From Candidatus Scybalocola faecigallinarum (GTDB taxonomy: Bacteria; Bacillota; Clostridia; Lachnospirales; Lachnospiraceae), in assembly GCA_018711005.1 (NCBI GenBank), contig DVIT01000007.1, forward strand, positions 1-64,000: a stretch of 64,000 nt of DNA, in the 5' to 3' direction. Below are positions 8,902 to 17,170 of the stretch, in pieces (positions within the stretch are counted from its first letter, which is position 1; every line of letters starts with the position of its first letter). A program made the translations under genes and the position numbers. The notes beneath the pieces are model-generated. The model searched no databases. It was given only the letters and a program-made list of their open reading frames with translations, and had not been told where the DNA came from.

Positions 8902-9681
8902 ATGAACAGCCAGCAGCTTCATTGCTTTTTATGTGTCGCTGATAAATTAAATTTTACCAAAGCCGCAGAGGAGCTTTTTCTTTCCACGCCTACGGTGACC
9001 CATCATATTAAAGCCCTGGAAGAAGAACTCCATACTCAGCTGTTTTTCCGAAATTCCAAGGTAGTGCAGCTGACAGAGGCAGGCACGGTCTTTTATAATG
9101 ATGCCAAAGAGATCATAGCTAAAATGGATATTGCCCAGAAAAACCTTCAAACTCTTGCCCAGACCAATATTACATTTTTGCGCATTGGCTGTGTTACCCA
9201 CACGGAACTGGACCGGATGGTTTCGGTGCTGTCAGGGATACAAAAGCAGTACCCCTGCATCCATCCGAAAATTTTTCTTCAGGATTACTTTACTTTGAAA
9301 ACACTTTTTGAAAATAAGCAGATCGACCTTATGATCGCAACAAAAGAAATGATACAGGATATGAAAAACTGTATTTTTACTAAGATCAAAAGCATGCACA
9401 GCTATGCCCTTGTACCTGTGTCCCACCCGCTCCGGGACAGGACCCATGTAAGCTTTCATACGCTCACAGATGAATGCCTGATTACTCTCCACCCCAAGGT
9501 CATTCCTTATCAGTATGGAAATACCCTTCAGGAAAATATCCGGGCCTACACCCAGAACCATATCCACATGACGGCAGAGTCGGACAGCGAGGCCATATTG
9601 TTGGCCCGGAGCGACTACGGCATTGCTGCCTGGGAAAAGTCCCCTCTGAACCGCTATTTTATCCGGCATTACGCCCAATAA
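8902..9681 (+). CDS. LysR-family transcriptional regulator
   Basis: A cytoplasmic DNA-binding regulator. The winged helix-turn-helix occupies residues 1-60 (LHCFLCVADKLNFTKAAEELFLSTPTVTHHIKALEEEL), and a type-2 periplasmic-binding-fold effector domain follows. The ATG comes after AGGAGGAACCGTT. The length is 259 residues where family members usually reach 290-300, and the last recognisable strand (ARSDYGIAAWEK) is followed by an unusual tail. The C-terminus may therefore have been clipped where it meets the 3' end of the GH2 gene. It is divergent from the ABC remnant, so its original target may have been lost. Ligand unknown. Confidence 0.8.
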   Translation: MNSQQLHCFLCVADKLNFTKAAEELFLSTPTVTHHIKALEEELHTQLFFRNSKVVQLTEAGTVFYNDAKEIIAKMDIAQKNLQTLAQTNITFLRIGCVTHTELDRMVSVLSGIQKQYPCIHPKIFLQDYFTLKTLFENKQIDLMIATKEMIQDMKNCIFTKIKSMHSYALVPVSHPLRDRTHVSFHTLTDECLITLHPKVIPYQYGNTLQENIRAYTQNHIHMTAESDSEAILLARSDYGIAAWEKSPLNRYFIRHYAQ

Positions 9682-9708
9682 GCATTCGCCCCATCCGGCA
9701 CGGCATGT

Positions 9709-11514
9709 CTACCGCTCCTGCCCAAAAATCCTTCTCAGCTTTTCCACAGCAACCTTAGGTTCCCGCCGGATGGTCAGCAAGCCGTTGACTTCCTGCTGCA
9801 CATCTGTCAGCTGCGTGTAGCAGAATCCGGCAAATTTCCCGGACGAGATCAGCTCTCCGGTCACCGCCCCCAAACGTTTCAGAAAGCCTTCTTCATCCCG
9901 GACTTTGTCCATGTAGCCCCAGCCGCTGTTGTCTGCTGCAAATGCCACGCCGCCGTATTCGGATAAGATTACCGGCTGGCCCTGGTAATGGCAGCCATTA
10001 ATAAATAAAAATCGTTTATCCGGCCCAAAGGACAGGATATTTTCCCAGTTTTTATCAAATTTTTCCGGCGTATGCTCGGTATAGGTATAATCATGGATGG
10101 CACATATATCTGTACATTCCGGCTGCTCCCAGCCGTCGTTGGCGCTGACCAGACGAGTAGGATCCATGGCCTTGATCATCCAGGTCATTGCCCGGACATA
10201 GCTTTGCTGGACCATGTCTGTGCGCACATTTCCCACACCCCAGCTTTCATTTACCGGCACCCATGTGATCAGGCAGGGATGATTAAAGTCCCGCTCTATA
10301 AAATGGATCATTTCATTCATGGAGCCTTCCACCATCCGGTCATTATAGGTGTATGCGCTTGGCAGCTCGCCCCACACAAGCAGCCCTAGTTTATCAGCAT
10401 AATAATAAAATAAAGGATCCTCGATCTTTTGGTGCTTGCGCAGACCGTTAAAGCCCATGGCCCGGATCAGCTCCAGGTCTTTTACCAGCGCTTCCCCTGA
10501 CGGCGGCGTCAGCAGGGATTCTTCCCAGTAGCCCTGATCCAGCACAAGGCGCTGGAATAAAAGCTCCCCGTTTAAAAGGATGCGTCCATCCCGAACCGCA
10601 ATGCTGCGCATACCAAAGTAGGTGGTCACATGATCGTCCCAGCCCTCCTGGGGATCCTCCACTGTTATATCCACCCAGATCAGGTTGGGATGATCCGGGG
10701 ACCACAGCAGACGGTCCGGCCGCACATCCAGCCCGCCAAAAGTAATTGCCATCCGGCCATAGCCATTTTTGCACACTGCGGTCTGAGTTCCCAGCTGGGT
10801 TTCACGGCCATCCTCACACGTATACATACGGACCTGACAGGAAACCGTCCCATGGGAAACGGTAAACAGCTCCACGGAAGCGGTCATTTTTTCCACATCC
10901 GGCGTGATCTTTACTCGTTCCAGATAATTTTGGGGCACATACTCGATCCACACCGGCTGCCATATTCCGGTCACCGGCGTGTACCAGCAGGCAAATGGCT
11001 CTCCCGTCCATGTCTGCTTTCCTCTGGGCTTATCCGGGCTTTGATCATCCCGGACCTGCACCACAATGGTATTTTCCCCGGCAGCGGCCGCCTGGGTAAT
11101 ATCCAGTGAAAAAGGCGTATACCCGCCCTTGTGGTTTCCCACAAACATGCCGTTGACCCACACATTGGCTTCATGATCCACAGCCCCAAACTTTAAAAGG
11201 ATCCGGCCATCAGCGCCATTTATCCGCCCGCCGGCGCTATCACCGGCGCCATCTCCCCCGGCAGCCTTTGCCGTCGGCTTTAAAGTCACTTTACGCCGGT
11301 ACCACACAACATCACAATCCTCATCGCTGCCAATACCGCTTAACCGGGACTGATAGGAAAAGGGCACCTGGATCACATGGGCATAATCCCCGTCCAGCCC
11401 GTCCCGGATGCTTTTGCAGCCTTCCGGATCAAAGTCAAACTCCCATTCTCCATTCAGGCACATCCAGTGCTCACGTACAAAATCCGGTCTTGGAAATTCA
11501 TCTCTTAACATCAT
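9709..11514 (-). CDS. GH2 glycosidase (beta-galactosidase/glucuronidase type)
   Basis: A 601-residue cytoplasmic enzyme with no signal peptide. It has a GH2 sugar-binding N-domain (residues 1-190), an Ig-like domain (about 190-305) and a TIM barrel (about 310-600). The acid/base is Glu423 in WVPVNESWG; the nucleophile is Glu519 in VILSEYGG. It retains configuration and cleaves terminal beta-galactoside, glucuronide or related bonds; the exact sugar is not readable. Residues 81-104 are a Gly/Ala/Asp-rich insert that looks like low-complexity expansion in the N-domain. The ATG follows GCGGAGG. It lies 170 bases downstream of two sugar permease genes on the same strand, with a hairpin between, so it may be partly co-expressed with them. 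Confidence 0.9.
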   Translation of the reverse strand: MMLRDEFPRPDFVREHWMCLNGEWEFDFDPEGCKSIRDGLDGDYAHVIQVPFSYQSRLSGIGSDEDCDVVWYRRKVTLKPTAKAAGGDGAGDSAGGRINGADGRILLKFGAVDHEANVWVNGMFVGNHKGGYTPFSLDITQAAAAGENTIVVQVRDDQSPDKPRGKQTWTGEPFACWYTPVTGIWQPVWIEYVPQNYLERVKITPDVEKMTASVELFTVSHGTVSCQVRMYTCEDGRETQLGTQTAVCKNGYGRMAITFGGLDVRPDRLLWSPDHPNLIWVDITVEDPQEGWDDHVTTYFGMRSIAVRDGRILLNGELLFQRLVLDQGYWEESLLTPPSGEALVKDLELIRAMGFNGLRKHQKIEDPLFYYYADKLGLLVWGELPSAYTYNDRMVEGSMNEMIHFIERDFNHPCLITWVPVNESWGVGNVRTDMVQQSYVRAMTWMIKAMDPTRLVSANDGWEQPECTDICAIHDYTYTEHTPEKFDKNWENILSFGPDKRFLFINGCHYQGQPVILSEYGGVAFAADNSGWGYMDKVRDEEGFLKRLGAVTGELISSGKFAGFCYTQLTDVQQEVNGLLTIRREPKVAVEKLRRIFGQER

Positions 11515-11608
11515 TTTATTTATCCTCCGCCTGTTTCAATAAACTGCAGACCCGGGCCTCCTGTCACAAAAGCGCCCGGCAGTCTTTCTGCATCCATCAT
11601 AACGCACA

Positions 11609-11643
11609 AAGGCTGCCCTTTCAATACCTGACAGGGCAGCCTT
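11609..11643 (-). terminator. Terminator after the sugar permease genes
   Basis: The 11-bp stem AAGGCTGCCCT (11609-11619) pairs with 11633-11643 around a 13-base loop. It lies 40 bases past the stop of the inner permease gene and before GH2. The T run on the minus strand is short, so read-through into GH2 is possible. Confidence 0.65.
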
Positions 11644-11684
11644 AGAAGTATGTTTTTTGTCATTATCTTCCGGACATAACCGGT

Positions 11685-12515
11685 TCAGCCTTTCACCGCG
11701 CCAACCATCATACCTTTGATCAGGTTCTTCTGGAATACCAGATAAATAATGATGACCGGCAGGGAAATAATATTGGAAGCCGCTGCGATCAGCGGGGTAT
11801 TCTGGGTATTCTTGCCACGGAAGAAATCGAGACCTAACGGCAGTGTCCGCATTTCCTCGCTGCGCACCATAATGTTTGGCAGCATAAATGCGTTCCAGGA
11901 CCACATAAATACAAAGATCAGCAGAGAAATTAACGCCGGTTTAATAATAGGCGCTACGATCCGCCACAAGGTTTTCCATTCACTGGCGCCATCGATCTTG
12001 GCCGATTCCAGCAATGAGCCAGGTATATCCTTAATGAAACCGGACAGAAGGAAAGTTCCAAAAGGTACGTTCATGGCGATTGTCGGCAGGATGATGGCCC
12101 AGTGAGTATCCATCAGATTCATGGACTGCAGGTCATAAAACAGAGGAATGACAATAATTTCCAGCGGAATGACCAGTCCCATGACAACCAGTGTTTTGTA
12201 AATTGCTTTTCCCCTAAATTCCAGTTTTGCCAGTGCATATGCCCCAAGAAGTGAAAACAAAAGGACACCGACAACAGAAAAGAAGGATACAATGACACTG
12301 TTAAGAAAGTATTGAGAGAAGCGGCCAACCTGCCATGCTTCAATATAGTTTTCCCAGTGAAGGGTTGTAATATTTCCAAATAAACCGTCCTTGACGATCT
12401 CCTGGGTTGTTCTTAAAGATGTGATGACAATAAGCACACATGGAATCAATGTACACACACAGAAGAAGCACAGCACCAGATAAACCAGCGGTTTGTAATT
12501 TTTCTTTTTTCTCAT
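11685..12515 (-). CDS. Carbohydrate ABC transporter permease (MalG type)
   Basis: A 276-residue inner-membrane permease of a binding-protein-dependent sugar importer, with six predicted helices. The cytoplasmic EAA loop that contacts the ATPase is present near residue 180 (SLLESAKIDGASEWKTLWR). The N-terminus KKKNYKPLVYLVLCFFCV is typical of CUT1 second permeases, as is the C-terminal GMMVGAVKG. The start overlaps the stop of the first permease by four bases, which indicates translational coupling. With the partner permease and solute-binding gene damaged, the importer is probably no longer functional. The ATPase (usually a shared MsmX-like protein) is not in the window. Confidence 0.9.
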   Translation of the reverse strand: MRKKKNYKPLVYLVLCFFCVCTLIPCVLIVITSLRTTQEIVKDGLFGNITTLHWENYIEAWQVGRFSQYFLNSVIVSFFSVVGVLLFSLLGAYALAKLEFRGKAIYKTLVVMGLVIPLEIIVIPLFYDLQSMNLMDTHWAIILPTIAMNVPFGTFLLSGFIKDIPGSLLESAKIDGASEWKTLWRIVAPIIKPALISLLIFVFMWSWNAFMLPNIMVRSEEMRTLPLGLDFFRGKNTQNTPLIAAASNIISLPVIIIYLVFQKNLIKGMMVGAVKG

Positions 12516-13333
12516 GTTTTGTCACCCCGCTCTCTGAAACGTAAAAACAGTCGTGATACAATAAGGATAAATATTGTAAGGATTACTGCAATGGTACAGC
12601 CATAGCCAATCCGCCGGTTGACAAAGGCTTCATTGTACAGATAATAGGAAAGCACATGGGAGCTGTATCCCGGGCCGCCTTTGGTCATCTGGAAAACAAT
12701 ATCAAATACCTTAAAGGAATCGATAAGGGCGAACATAAGCAGTGTCGTTGTTGTTGTGCGTACGCACGGAATGGTAATATAGCGGAACTTTCTGAAAGGT
12801 CCGCAGCCATCCATGGTTGCAGCTTCATAAAGGTCGGAATCAATGCCCTGTATGGCTGCACTGTAAACCACCGTATTAAAACCATACCCCATCCATACTG
12901 CCATGATCAGCAAAGCGAGCATAACCGTATCCGGATTTCCCAGCCAGGCCTGGGCGAAATCGCCCAGACCAATGGCTTCAAGGAATGTATTAATGGGGCC
13001 TAAAACAGGATTATACATCCATGACCAGATAACAGATGCAACAACGCTGGAAAATACCTGGGGCAAAAACAATATAAGCTGAAAGATCTTGCCGTGTTTG
13101 ATCCCCGAATTGACCAGCAGAGATGCCTGAACAAGGCCGATAATGATCGGCAGCGAGCAGGCAACCACCATCCACAGAAGGTTATTTAATGCCGACTGAA
13201 GGACATGTGGGTCTGTGAAAAATTCCGCATAGTTGCTAAGTCCTACAAATTCAATGGCTCCAATGCCGTTCCAGCTGTTAAAGCTTAAGTATACGGTCTG
13301 GATCAAAGGCCATACTACAAAAATCCCAAACAA
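12512..13333 (-). CDS. Carbohydrate ABC permease (MalF type), start codon lost
   Basis: A CUT1 permease with six helices and the EAA loop near residue 190 (DLYEAATMDGCGPFRKFRY). Coding similarity continues upstream of the first possible start (TTG at 13331-13333) through KKKRLAYAFVLPTLVLFG, the normal cytoplasmic N-terminus. That frame reaches a stop near 13382 with no ATG or GTG. The genuine start has been lost at the join with the solute-binding-protein fragment. Expression would need TTG initiation without a clear ribosome-binding site. The gene is otherwise intact and couples to the second permease. Confidence 0.75.
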   Translation of the reverse strand: MFGIFVVWPLIQTVYLSFNSWNGIGAIEFVGLSNYAEFFTDPHVLQSALNNLLWMVVACSLPIIIGLVQASLLVNSGIKHGKIFQLILFLPQVFSSVVASVIWSWMYNPVLGPINTFLEAIGLGDFAQAWLGNPDTVMLALLIMAVWMGYGFNTVVYSAAIQGIDSDLYEAATMDGCGPFRKFRYITIPCVRTTTTTLLMFALIDSFKVFDIVFQMTKGGPGYSSHVLSYYLYNEAFVNRRIGYGCTIAVILTIFILIVSRLFLRFRERGDKT

Positions 13334-13369
13334 GACCAGGGTAGGCAGTACGAACGCATAAGCCAGCCG

Positions 13370-13892
13370 CTTCTTTTTCTGTCGGTGTCAGGTCTGCATT
13401 TAATGCCCATGCGCCGTCAGTAGCGTTGACAATGTAAGGATCTTCATCTGCGGAAAATCCGGGGAATACGAAAGCGCCTACATTTAAGCCGGATGCTTCA
13501 TAGTTGGCAATATCCCAGTCGCCGCCGACAACAAAGGCTGTCTCGCCCTGGCTGAACAGCGTCGGAATATCATCAATCTTGGTTCCTTCAAAGTTTTCTC
13601 TGAAGTATCCCTTATTGTACCAGTCAAGAACTCTTGTATATGCATCAATAAAAGCATTTTTCACATTATCTGTGCATTCTCTGCCATAATACCAGTCATC
13701 GATTTCTTCCTTCGGTGCGGAGTTTAATACCATGCTGCACACGATCCACAGCATCTGATGGTATACGTCGCCGGCACATTCTGTAGGAATATATCCTGCG
13801 TCTTTCGCTTTAGCCATAATATCTTCCAGCTCATCCACTGTCTTTGGAACTTCAGCACCGATTTCATTAAAGATATCCTTATCCAGGACTAT
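13370..13892 (-). pseudogene. Internal fragment of a sugar solute-binding protein
   Basis: About 170 residues from the middle of an extracellular family-1 solute-binding protein. They start at VLDKDIFNEIGAEVPKTVDE and run through GETAFVVGGDWDIANYE to WALNADLTPTEKE. Both ends are broken. On the low side the frame crosses into permease sequence near 13375-13385, within the shared A-rich stretch CAGAAAAAGAAGC. On the high side it ends at 13892, where a nagB fragment of opposite strand begins. The signal peptide, lipobox and C-terminal lobe are missing. In an intact operon this gene would precede the two permeases. It is inactive. Confidence 0.88.
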
Positions 13893-14474
13893 CAGCAGGG
13901 CAAGGCAGACTTTTCACAGGCAAGCTTTGCCGCCATGGATGAGTGGCTTTATATGTCCGACCGGACAAAAGAAAGCTGCGGATACTTTTTGCGAGAGCAT
14001 TTCCTGAATCATGTAAATTATGCTCCGGAAAATGTCCGTCTCTGGGACGGAACGGTTTCGGATACCCAAAAAGAATGCCGGGATGTGGAAGAATTTATTA
14101 AGACCCGTTCAGTTAACGGCACACTGGACTATCTTGTCCTTGGCGCCGGCATGAACGGCCATCTGGCTTTAAATGAACCTGGAACATCCTTTGACAGCCG
14201 GGCTCATGTGACTGTACTGGATCCGGTCACCCAAAAAGTGGGCCAAAAGTATTTTTCCAGTGAAGCCTCCCTTTCCGGCGGCATCACCCTGGGCATTGAC
14301 AATTTCCGCCAGGCCCGCCGCACCGTCCTCATGGTCAACGGCGCTGCCAAAGCAGAAATCCTTTCCAAAATCTTAAATGCCACAGCACCGGACGAGCAGA
14401 TTCCGGCAACCGCCCTGCTCACCTTTGAAAACGCATCCCTTTACTGCGACCGGGAAGCGATTAAAATTTCATAA
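13893..14474 (+). pseudogene. nagB: Glucosamine-6-phosphate deaminase-like, 5' truncated
   Basis: The frame holds 193 residues of a NagB/SugarP isomerase protein, from DYQQGKADFSQASFAAMDEW to the natural end. It keeps the catalytic-loop region LGAGMNGHLALNEPG and the GITLGIDNFRQARR segment. The first 45 or so residues, with the phosphate-binding GLATGSTP-type loop, are missing. Sequence upstream of 13893 belongs to the solute-binding fragment on the other strand. No start codon or ribosome-binding site lies at the join; an open frame runs back to 13758 through antisense sequence, but it is unlikely to yield an active enzyme. A good terminator follows. Confidence 0.85.
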
Positions 14475-14482
14475 GCCCTTAA

Positions 14483-14517
14483 AAAGGACCCGTTCAGCCA
14501 GACTGAACGGGTCCTTT
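14483..14517 (+). terminator. Terminator after nagB remnant
   Basis: A perfect 15-bp stem, AAAGGACCCGTTCAG with 14503-14517, and a 5-base loop, ending in TTTAT. It lies between the nagB remnant and convergent trpS and can serve both. Confidence 0.85.
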
Positions 14518-14567
14518 ATGGTTCGGGATTTTGTTGTTGTAACCGTAGTGTGGCTGTAAAAAACAGC

Positions 14568-15659
14568 TTATTGCCCTTCTCTGTATTTTTCAGCCTGAGC
14601 CTGGATCAGCTCGCGATCCTCAAAGTAATTGATCTTCATGGAACGCTTCACCTCTGCCAGTGTCTGGGCAGCTACAGCCTCCGCCTTTTTGCTGCCTTCC
14701 TCAAGGATCCGGTAAACGGCCGGAATATCCTGCTCAAACTGCTTTCTTCTCTGGCGGATCGGTTCCAGCTCATCCTGAAGCACCTTGTTCAGGAACTTCT
14801 TCACCTTCACATCTCCAAGACCGCCCCGGGTATAATGAGCCTTAAGCTCATCCAGGTTCTTATAGTCCGGAAGATATTTTTCAAAATGCTCATCTTTGCA
14901 AAAAGCATCCAGGTAAATAAATACCGGATTGCCTTCCACCTGTCCCGGATCTTCCACTCTCAGATGGTTGGGGTCAGTGAACATAGACATAACCTTCTTG
15001 CGCACATCCTCAGCACTGTCGGACAAATAAATACAGTTATTTAAGGACTTGCTCATTTTCGCCTTGCCATCAATTCCCGGCAGGCGCAGACATGCCTTAT
15101 TATCCGGAAGGAGCACCTGAGGCTCAACCAGCGTTTCTCCGTAAACGGAATTAAACTTGTGGACAATCTCCCGGGTCTGCTCGATCATAGGCAGCTGATC
15201 CTCACCTACCGGCACTGTCGTGGCCTTAAATGCCGTAATATCTGCGGCCTGGCTGATGGGATACGTGAAAAATCCTACCGGAATACTGGCTTCAAAGTTA
15301 CGCATCTGAATTTCGGATTTTACTGTAGGATTTCTCTGGAGACGGGACACGGTCACCAGGTTCATATAATAAAAGCTCAATTCAGTCAGCTCCGGCACCT
15401 GGGACTGAATGAACATGGTACACTTTTCAGGATCCAGGCCGCAGGACAAATAGTCCAGAGCCACTTCAATAATATTCTGGCGCACTTTTTCCGGATTGTC
15501 TGCATTATCTGTCAATGCCTGGGCATCGGCGATCATAATAAACACATCATCATATTCGCCGGAATTTTGCAGCTCCACCCGGCGCTTCAGCGACCCTACA
15601 TAATGTCCCACATGAAGCTTTCCCGTTGGGCGGTCGCCGGTCAAAATGATCTTTTTCAT
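14568..15659 (-). CDS. trpS: Tryptophanyl-tRNA synthetase
   Basis: A class I synthetase of 363 residues that charges tRNA-Trp. It has the HIGH-type motif [14 protein letters not shown] at residues 11-24, and the KMSKS loop is AKMSKSLNN near residue 200. The start [13 protein letters not shown] follows GAAGGAGGAAAT; a longer open frame upstream has no ribosome-binding site. A C-terminal segment rich in Lys, Arg and Gln is normal for the TrpRS anticodon region. It is monocistronic. I looked for a T-box leader and tryptophan codons upstream and found none. Confidence 0.95.
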   Translation of the reverse strand: MKKIILTGDRPTGKLHVGHYVGSLKRRVELQNSGEYDDVFIMIADAQALTDNADNPEKVRQNIIEVALDYLSCGLDPEKCTMFIQSQVPELTELSFYYMNLVTVSRLQRNPTVKSEIQMRNFEASIPVGFFTYPISQAADITAFKATTVPVGEDQLPMIEQTREIVHKFNSVYGETLVEPQVLLPDNKACLRLPGIDGKAKMSKSLNNCIYLSDSAEDVRKKVMSMFTDPNHLRVEDPGQVEGNPVFIYLDAFCKDEHFEKYLPDYKNLDELKAHYTRGGLGDVKVKKFLNKVLQDELEPIRQRRKQFEQDIPAVYRILEEGSKKAEAVAAQTLAEVKRSMKINYFEDRELIQAQAEKYREGQ

Positions 15660-15780
15660 TAAAATTTCCTCCTTCTCTGAATGATAGTATATCATACAAA
15701 CCCGGCGGTCTGCAATGGGAGGTTGCAGTGGAGATGCTATTCTTCCCTTTTTCATAACCAGTAACTTCTGGTTATTTCAT

Positions 15781-15899
15781 GTAACTATTCAGCCAGGTCT
15801 GCGCATTTACTGCGCAGACCGTAAAAAAATGATTCAGGAGCGCAAAAATCTCATCGCCGCAGACGATTTTAAATGAATTTTTGCAGGTAATAGTTCAGC
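15781..15899. repeat. Intergenic repeat element flanked by GTAAC-type motifs
   Basis: The segment starts with GTAACTATTCAGCC (15781-15794) and ends with GGTAATAGTTCAGC (15886-15899). Inside is a strong hairpin, GGTCTGCGCA with TGCGCAGACC around 15797-15821. Similar boundary motifs occur at 20996, 28734, 46042 and 52427. It may be a small non-coding mobile repeat. It is not a gene. Confidence 0.5.
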
Positions 15900-15926
15900 A
15901 AGTGGAAATGTGTCACTATTTCATTA

Positions 15927-15964
15927 AATTATAAAGATAAATACTTTTATTTATCTTTATAATT
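15927..15964 (+). promoter_or_regulatory. Perfect inverted repeat, likely RelB operator
   Basis: A 17-bp perfect inverted repeat (AATTATAAAGATAAATA at 15927-15943 with 15948-15964) around CTTT, 30 bases before the antitoxin start. It overlaps a TATAAT. RelB/DinJ antitoxins autorepress through such palindromes, so this is the probable operator. Confidence 0.75.
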
Positions 15965-15994
15965 GCATATAATAATAAAAAAGGAGGAATCGAT

Positions 15995-16261
15995 ATGGCT
16001 CAGATGGTAAATGTAAATTTCCGTTTAGATGAAGATGTAAAAAAAAGTATGGAGCAAGTTTGTTCAGAATTAGGACTCTCCATGAGCGCCGCTTTTACAA
16101 TATTTGCCAAAAAAGTAGGCCGCGAAAAACGAATCCCTTTTGAAGTTTCTGTCGATCCGTTTTATTCAGAAAATAATATCCGCTATTTAGAGCGGATCAT
16201 GGAGGATATTAAAACTGGCAATGCTCATTTTTCTCAACACAATCTGATTGAGGTAGACTAA
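15995..16261 (+). CDS. RelB/DinJ-type antitoxin
   Basis: An 88-residue protein with the ribbon-helix-helix N-terminus VNVNFRLDEDVKKSMEQVCSELGLSMSAAFTIF (residues 4-36), typical of RelB/DinJ antitoxins. The acidic C-terminal tail normally wraps the toxin. The start follows AAAAGGAGGAATCGAT. Its stop overlaps the start of the toxin remnant by one base (TAATG), the usual coupled arrangement. Base composition is clearly more A+T-rich than the neighbours, which hints at horizontal gain. It probably still represses its own promoter, but its cognate toxin is broken, so it is an orphan antitoxin. Confidence 0.9.
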   Translation: MAQMVNVNFRLDEDVKKSMEQVCSELGLSMSAAFTIFAKKVGREKRIPFEVSVDPFYSENNIRYLERIMEDIKTGNAHFSQHNLIEVD

Positions 16262-16439
16262 TGCGGTTATTATGGGAAGATCGAGCATGGGAAGACTATT
16301 TATATTGGCAACTCCAAGATAAAAAACATTAAAAAGAATAAATACACTTATAAAAGATATTCAAAGAAATGTTTTTGAAGGAATCGGAAAACCAGAACCC
16401 TTAAAAGGCAATTTAAGCGGTTGGTGGAGCAGCCGTATT
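16261..16439 (+). pseudogene. YoeB-type toxin, frameshifted and truncated
   Basis: The first frame gives MRLLWEDRAWEDYLYWQLQD and stops after 23 residues. One extra A in the A6 run at 16321-16326 would restore [37 protein letters not shown] across two YoeB blocks ([15 protein letters not shown] and LSGWWS). The protein then ends at about 16439, where YoeB proteins continue with the catalytic C-terminus (a strand with E/H and the final R-x-H-Y). That part is replaced by the tail of the opposite-strand esterase gene. So there are two separate lesions, a frameshift and a 3' loss, and no mRNA-interferase activity is expected. Confidence 0.9.
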
Positions 16440-16442
16440 TCT

Positions 16443-17168
16443 TCACCCCTCCACCATCCACCGTATCCCGTCTGCGGTCCGCTTGTCCCCGTCCTTATAA
16501 TGATTTCCCGGATTCAGACGGAATACCGTTTGGATCCCCAAGCTTTGATATAAGGCTTCTATTGCCTGAGTATTCTCCTGCACGGTTTGAAGGAGGGGAT
16601 TGCGGGTCTTGCATTCTTTATTTCCAAGAGAAAAATAAACCTTCTCCAAAGGGCCCTTGGGCTTATGGGAAAATGCATACGCTTTAAATCCCGGGAACCA
16701 CAGGGAGCCGGACATACTGGCCGCCCGCAAAAACAGATCCGTTTCATACAGGCTCCACAAAGCAAACAAACCGGCCAGAGAATAGCCGGCAATGCCCCGC
16801 CAGCAGGCGGGGCATGAGAAAGATTCTTCCACTTTGGGGATAATAGCCTCTGTCAGCACCTTAAGATAATCCTGCGCCCCTCCGGTACAGGGCTCCCCGT
16901 TTTTAAAGACCGGCGGGCAGTCCCAGGGGGCCAGATCATGATTCCAGTCCAGACCGGTAATGGCCGCCAGAGTAAAGTCCAACACATCTCCCGGATCTGT
17001 CCCAGCCGGCAAATCCGTTCCGGCCCTCTTTTGTAATGCTTCACAGATTGCCGGAAGCTCCCCGGCAAATGTATTCAGGTACACCACCGGACAGCCCGGC
17101 GTCCTGCCGGGAAATACGGTAACATGCTTATGCTCAATGTCGTATTGAACCGGCCCGTCCTGCATCAT
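16443..17168 (-). CDS. Alpha/beta-hydrolase esterase
   Basis: A 241-residue esterase of the Fes/esterase-D-like alpha/beta-hydrolase group, without a signal peptide. The nucleophile Ser lies in [12 protein letters not shown] near residue 125, and the catalytic His is in [12 protein letters not shown] near the end. The substrate is unknown; relatives cleave acyl or feruloyl esters or siderophores. The start is one of two ATGs (17166-17168 preferred), about ten bases after AGGAGAAA, and it abuts the stop of the secreted-repeat gene upstream. The two are probably cotranscribed. The gene looks complete, although the adjoining toxin gene was cut right beside its stop codon. Confidence 0.8.
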   Translation of the reverse strand: MMQDGPVQYDIEHKHVTVFPGRTPGCPVVYLNTFAGELPAICEALQKRAGTDLPAGTDPGDVLDFTLAAITGLDWNHDLAPWDCPPVFKNGEPCTGGAQDYLKVLTEAIIPKVEESFSCPACWRGIAGYSLAGLFALWSLYETDLFLRAASMSGSLWFPGFKAYAFSHKPKGPLEKVYFSLGNKECKTRNPLLQTVQENTQAIEALYQSLGIQTVFRLNPGNHYKDGDKRTADGIRWMVEG

Positions 17169-17170
17169 GA

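Noticed and set aside
10630-11109. 159-codon open frame on the plus strand
   Set aside because: It is antisense within the GH2 gene and lacks a start context and any domain.
15660-15780. Possible T-box leader of trpS
   Set aside because: No T-box sequence, no specifier stem and no terminator/antiterminator pair were found. The same holds for aspS.
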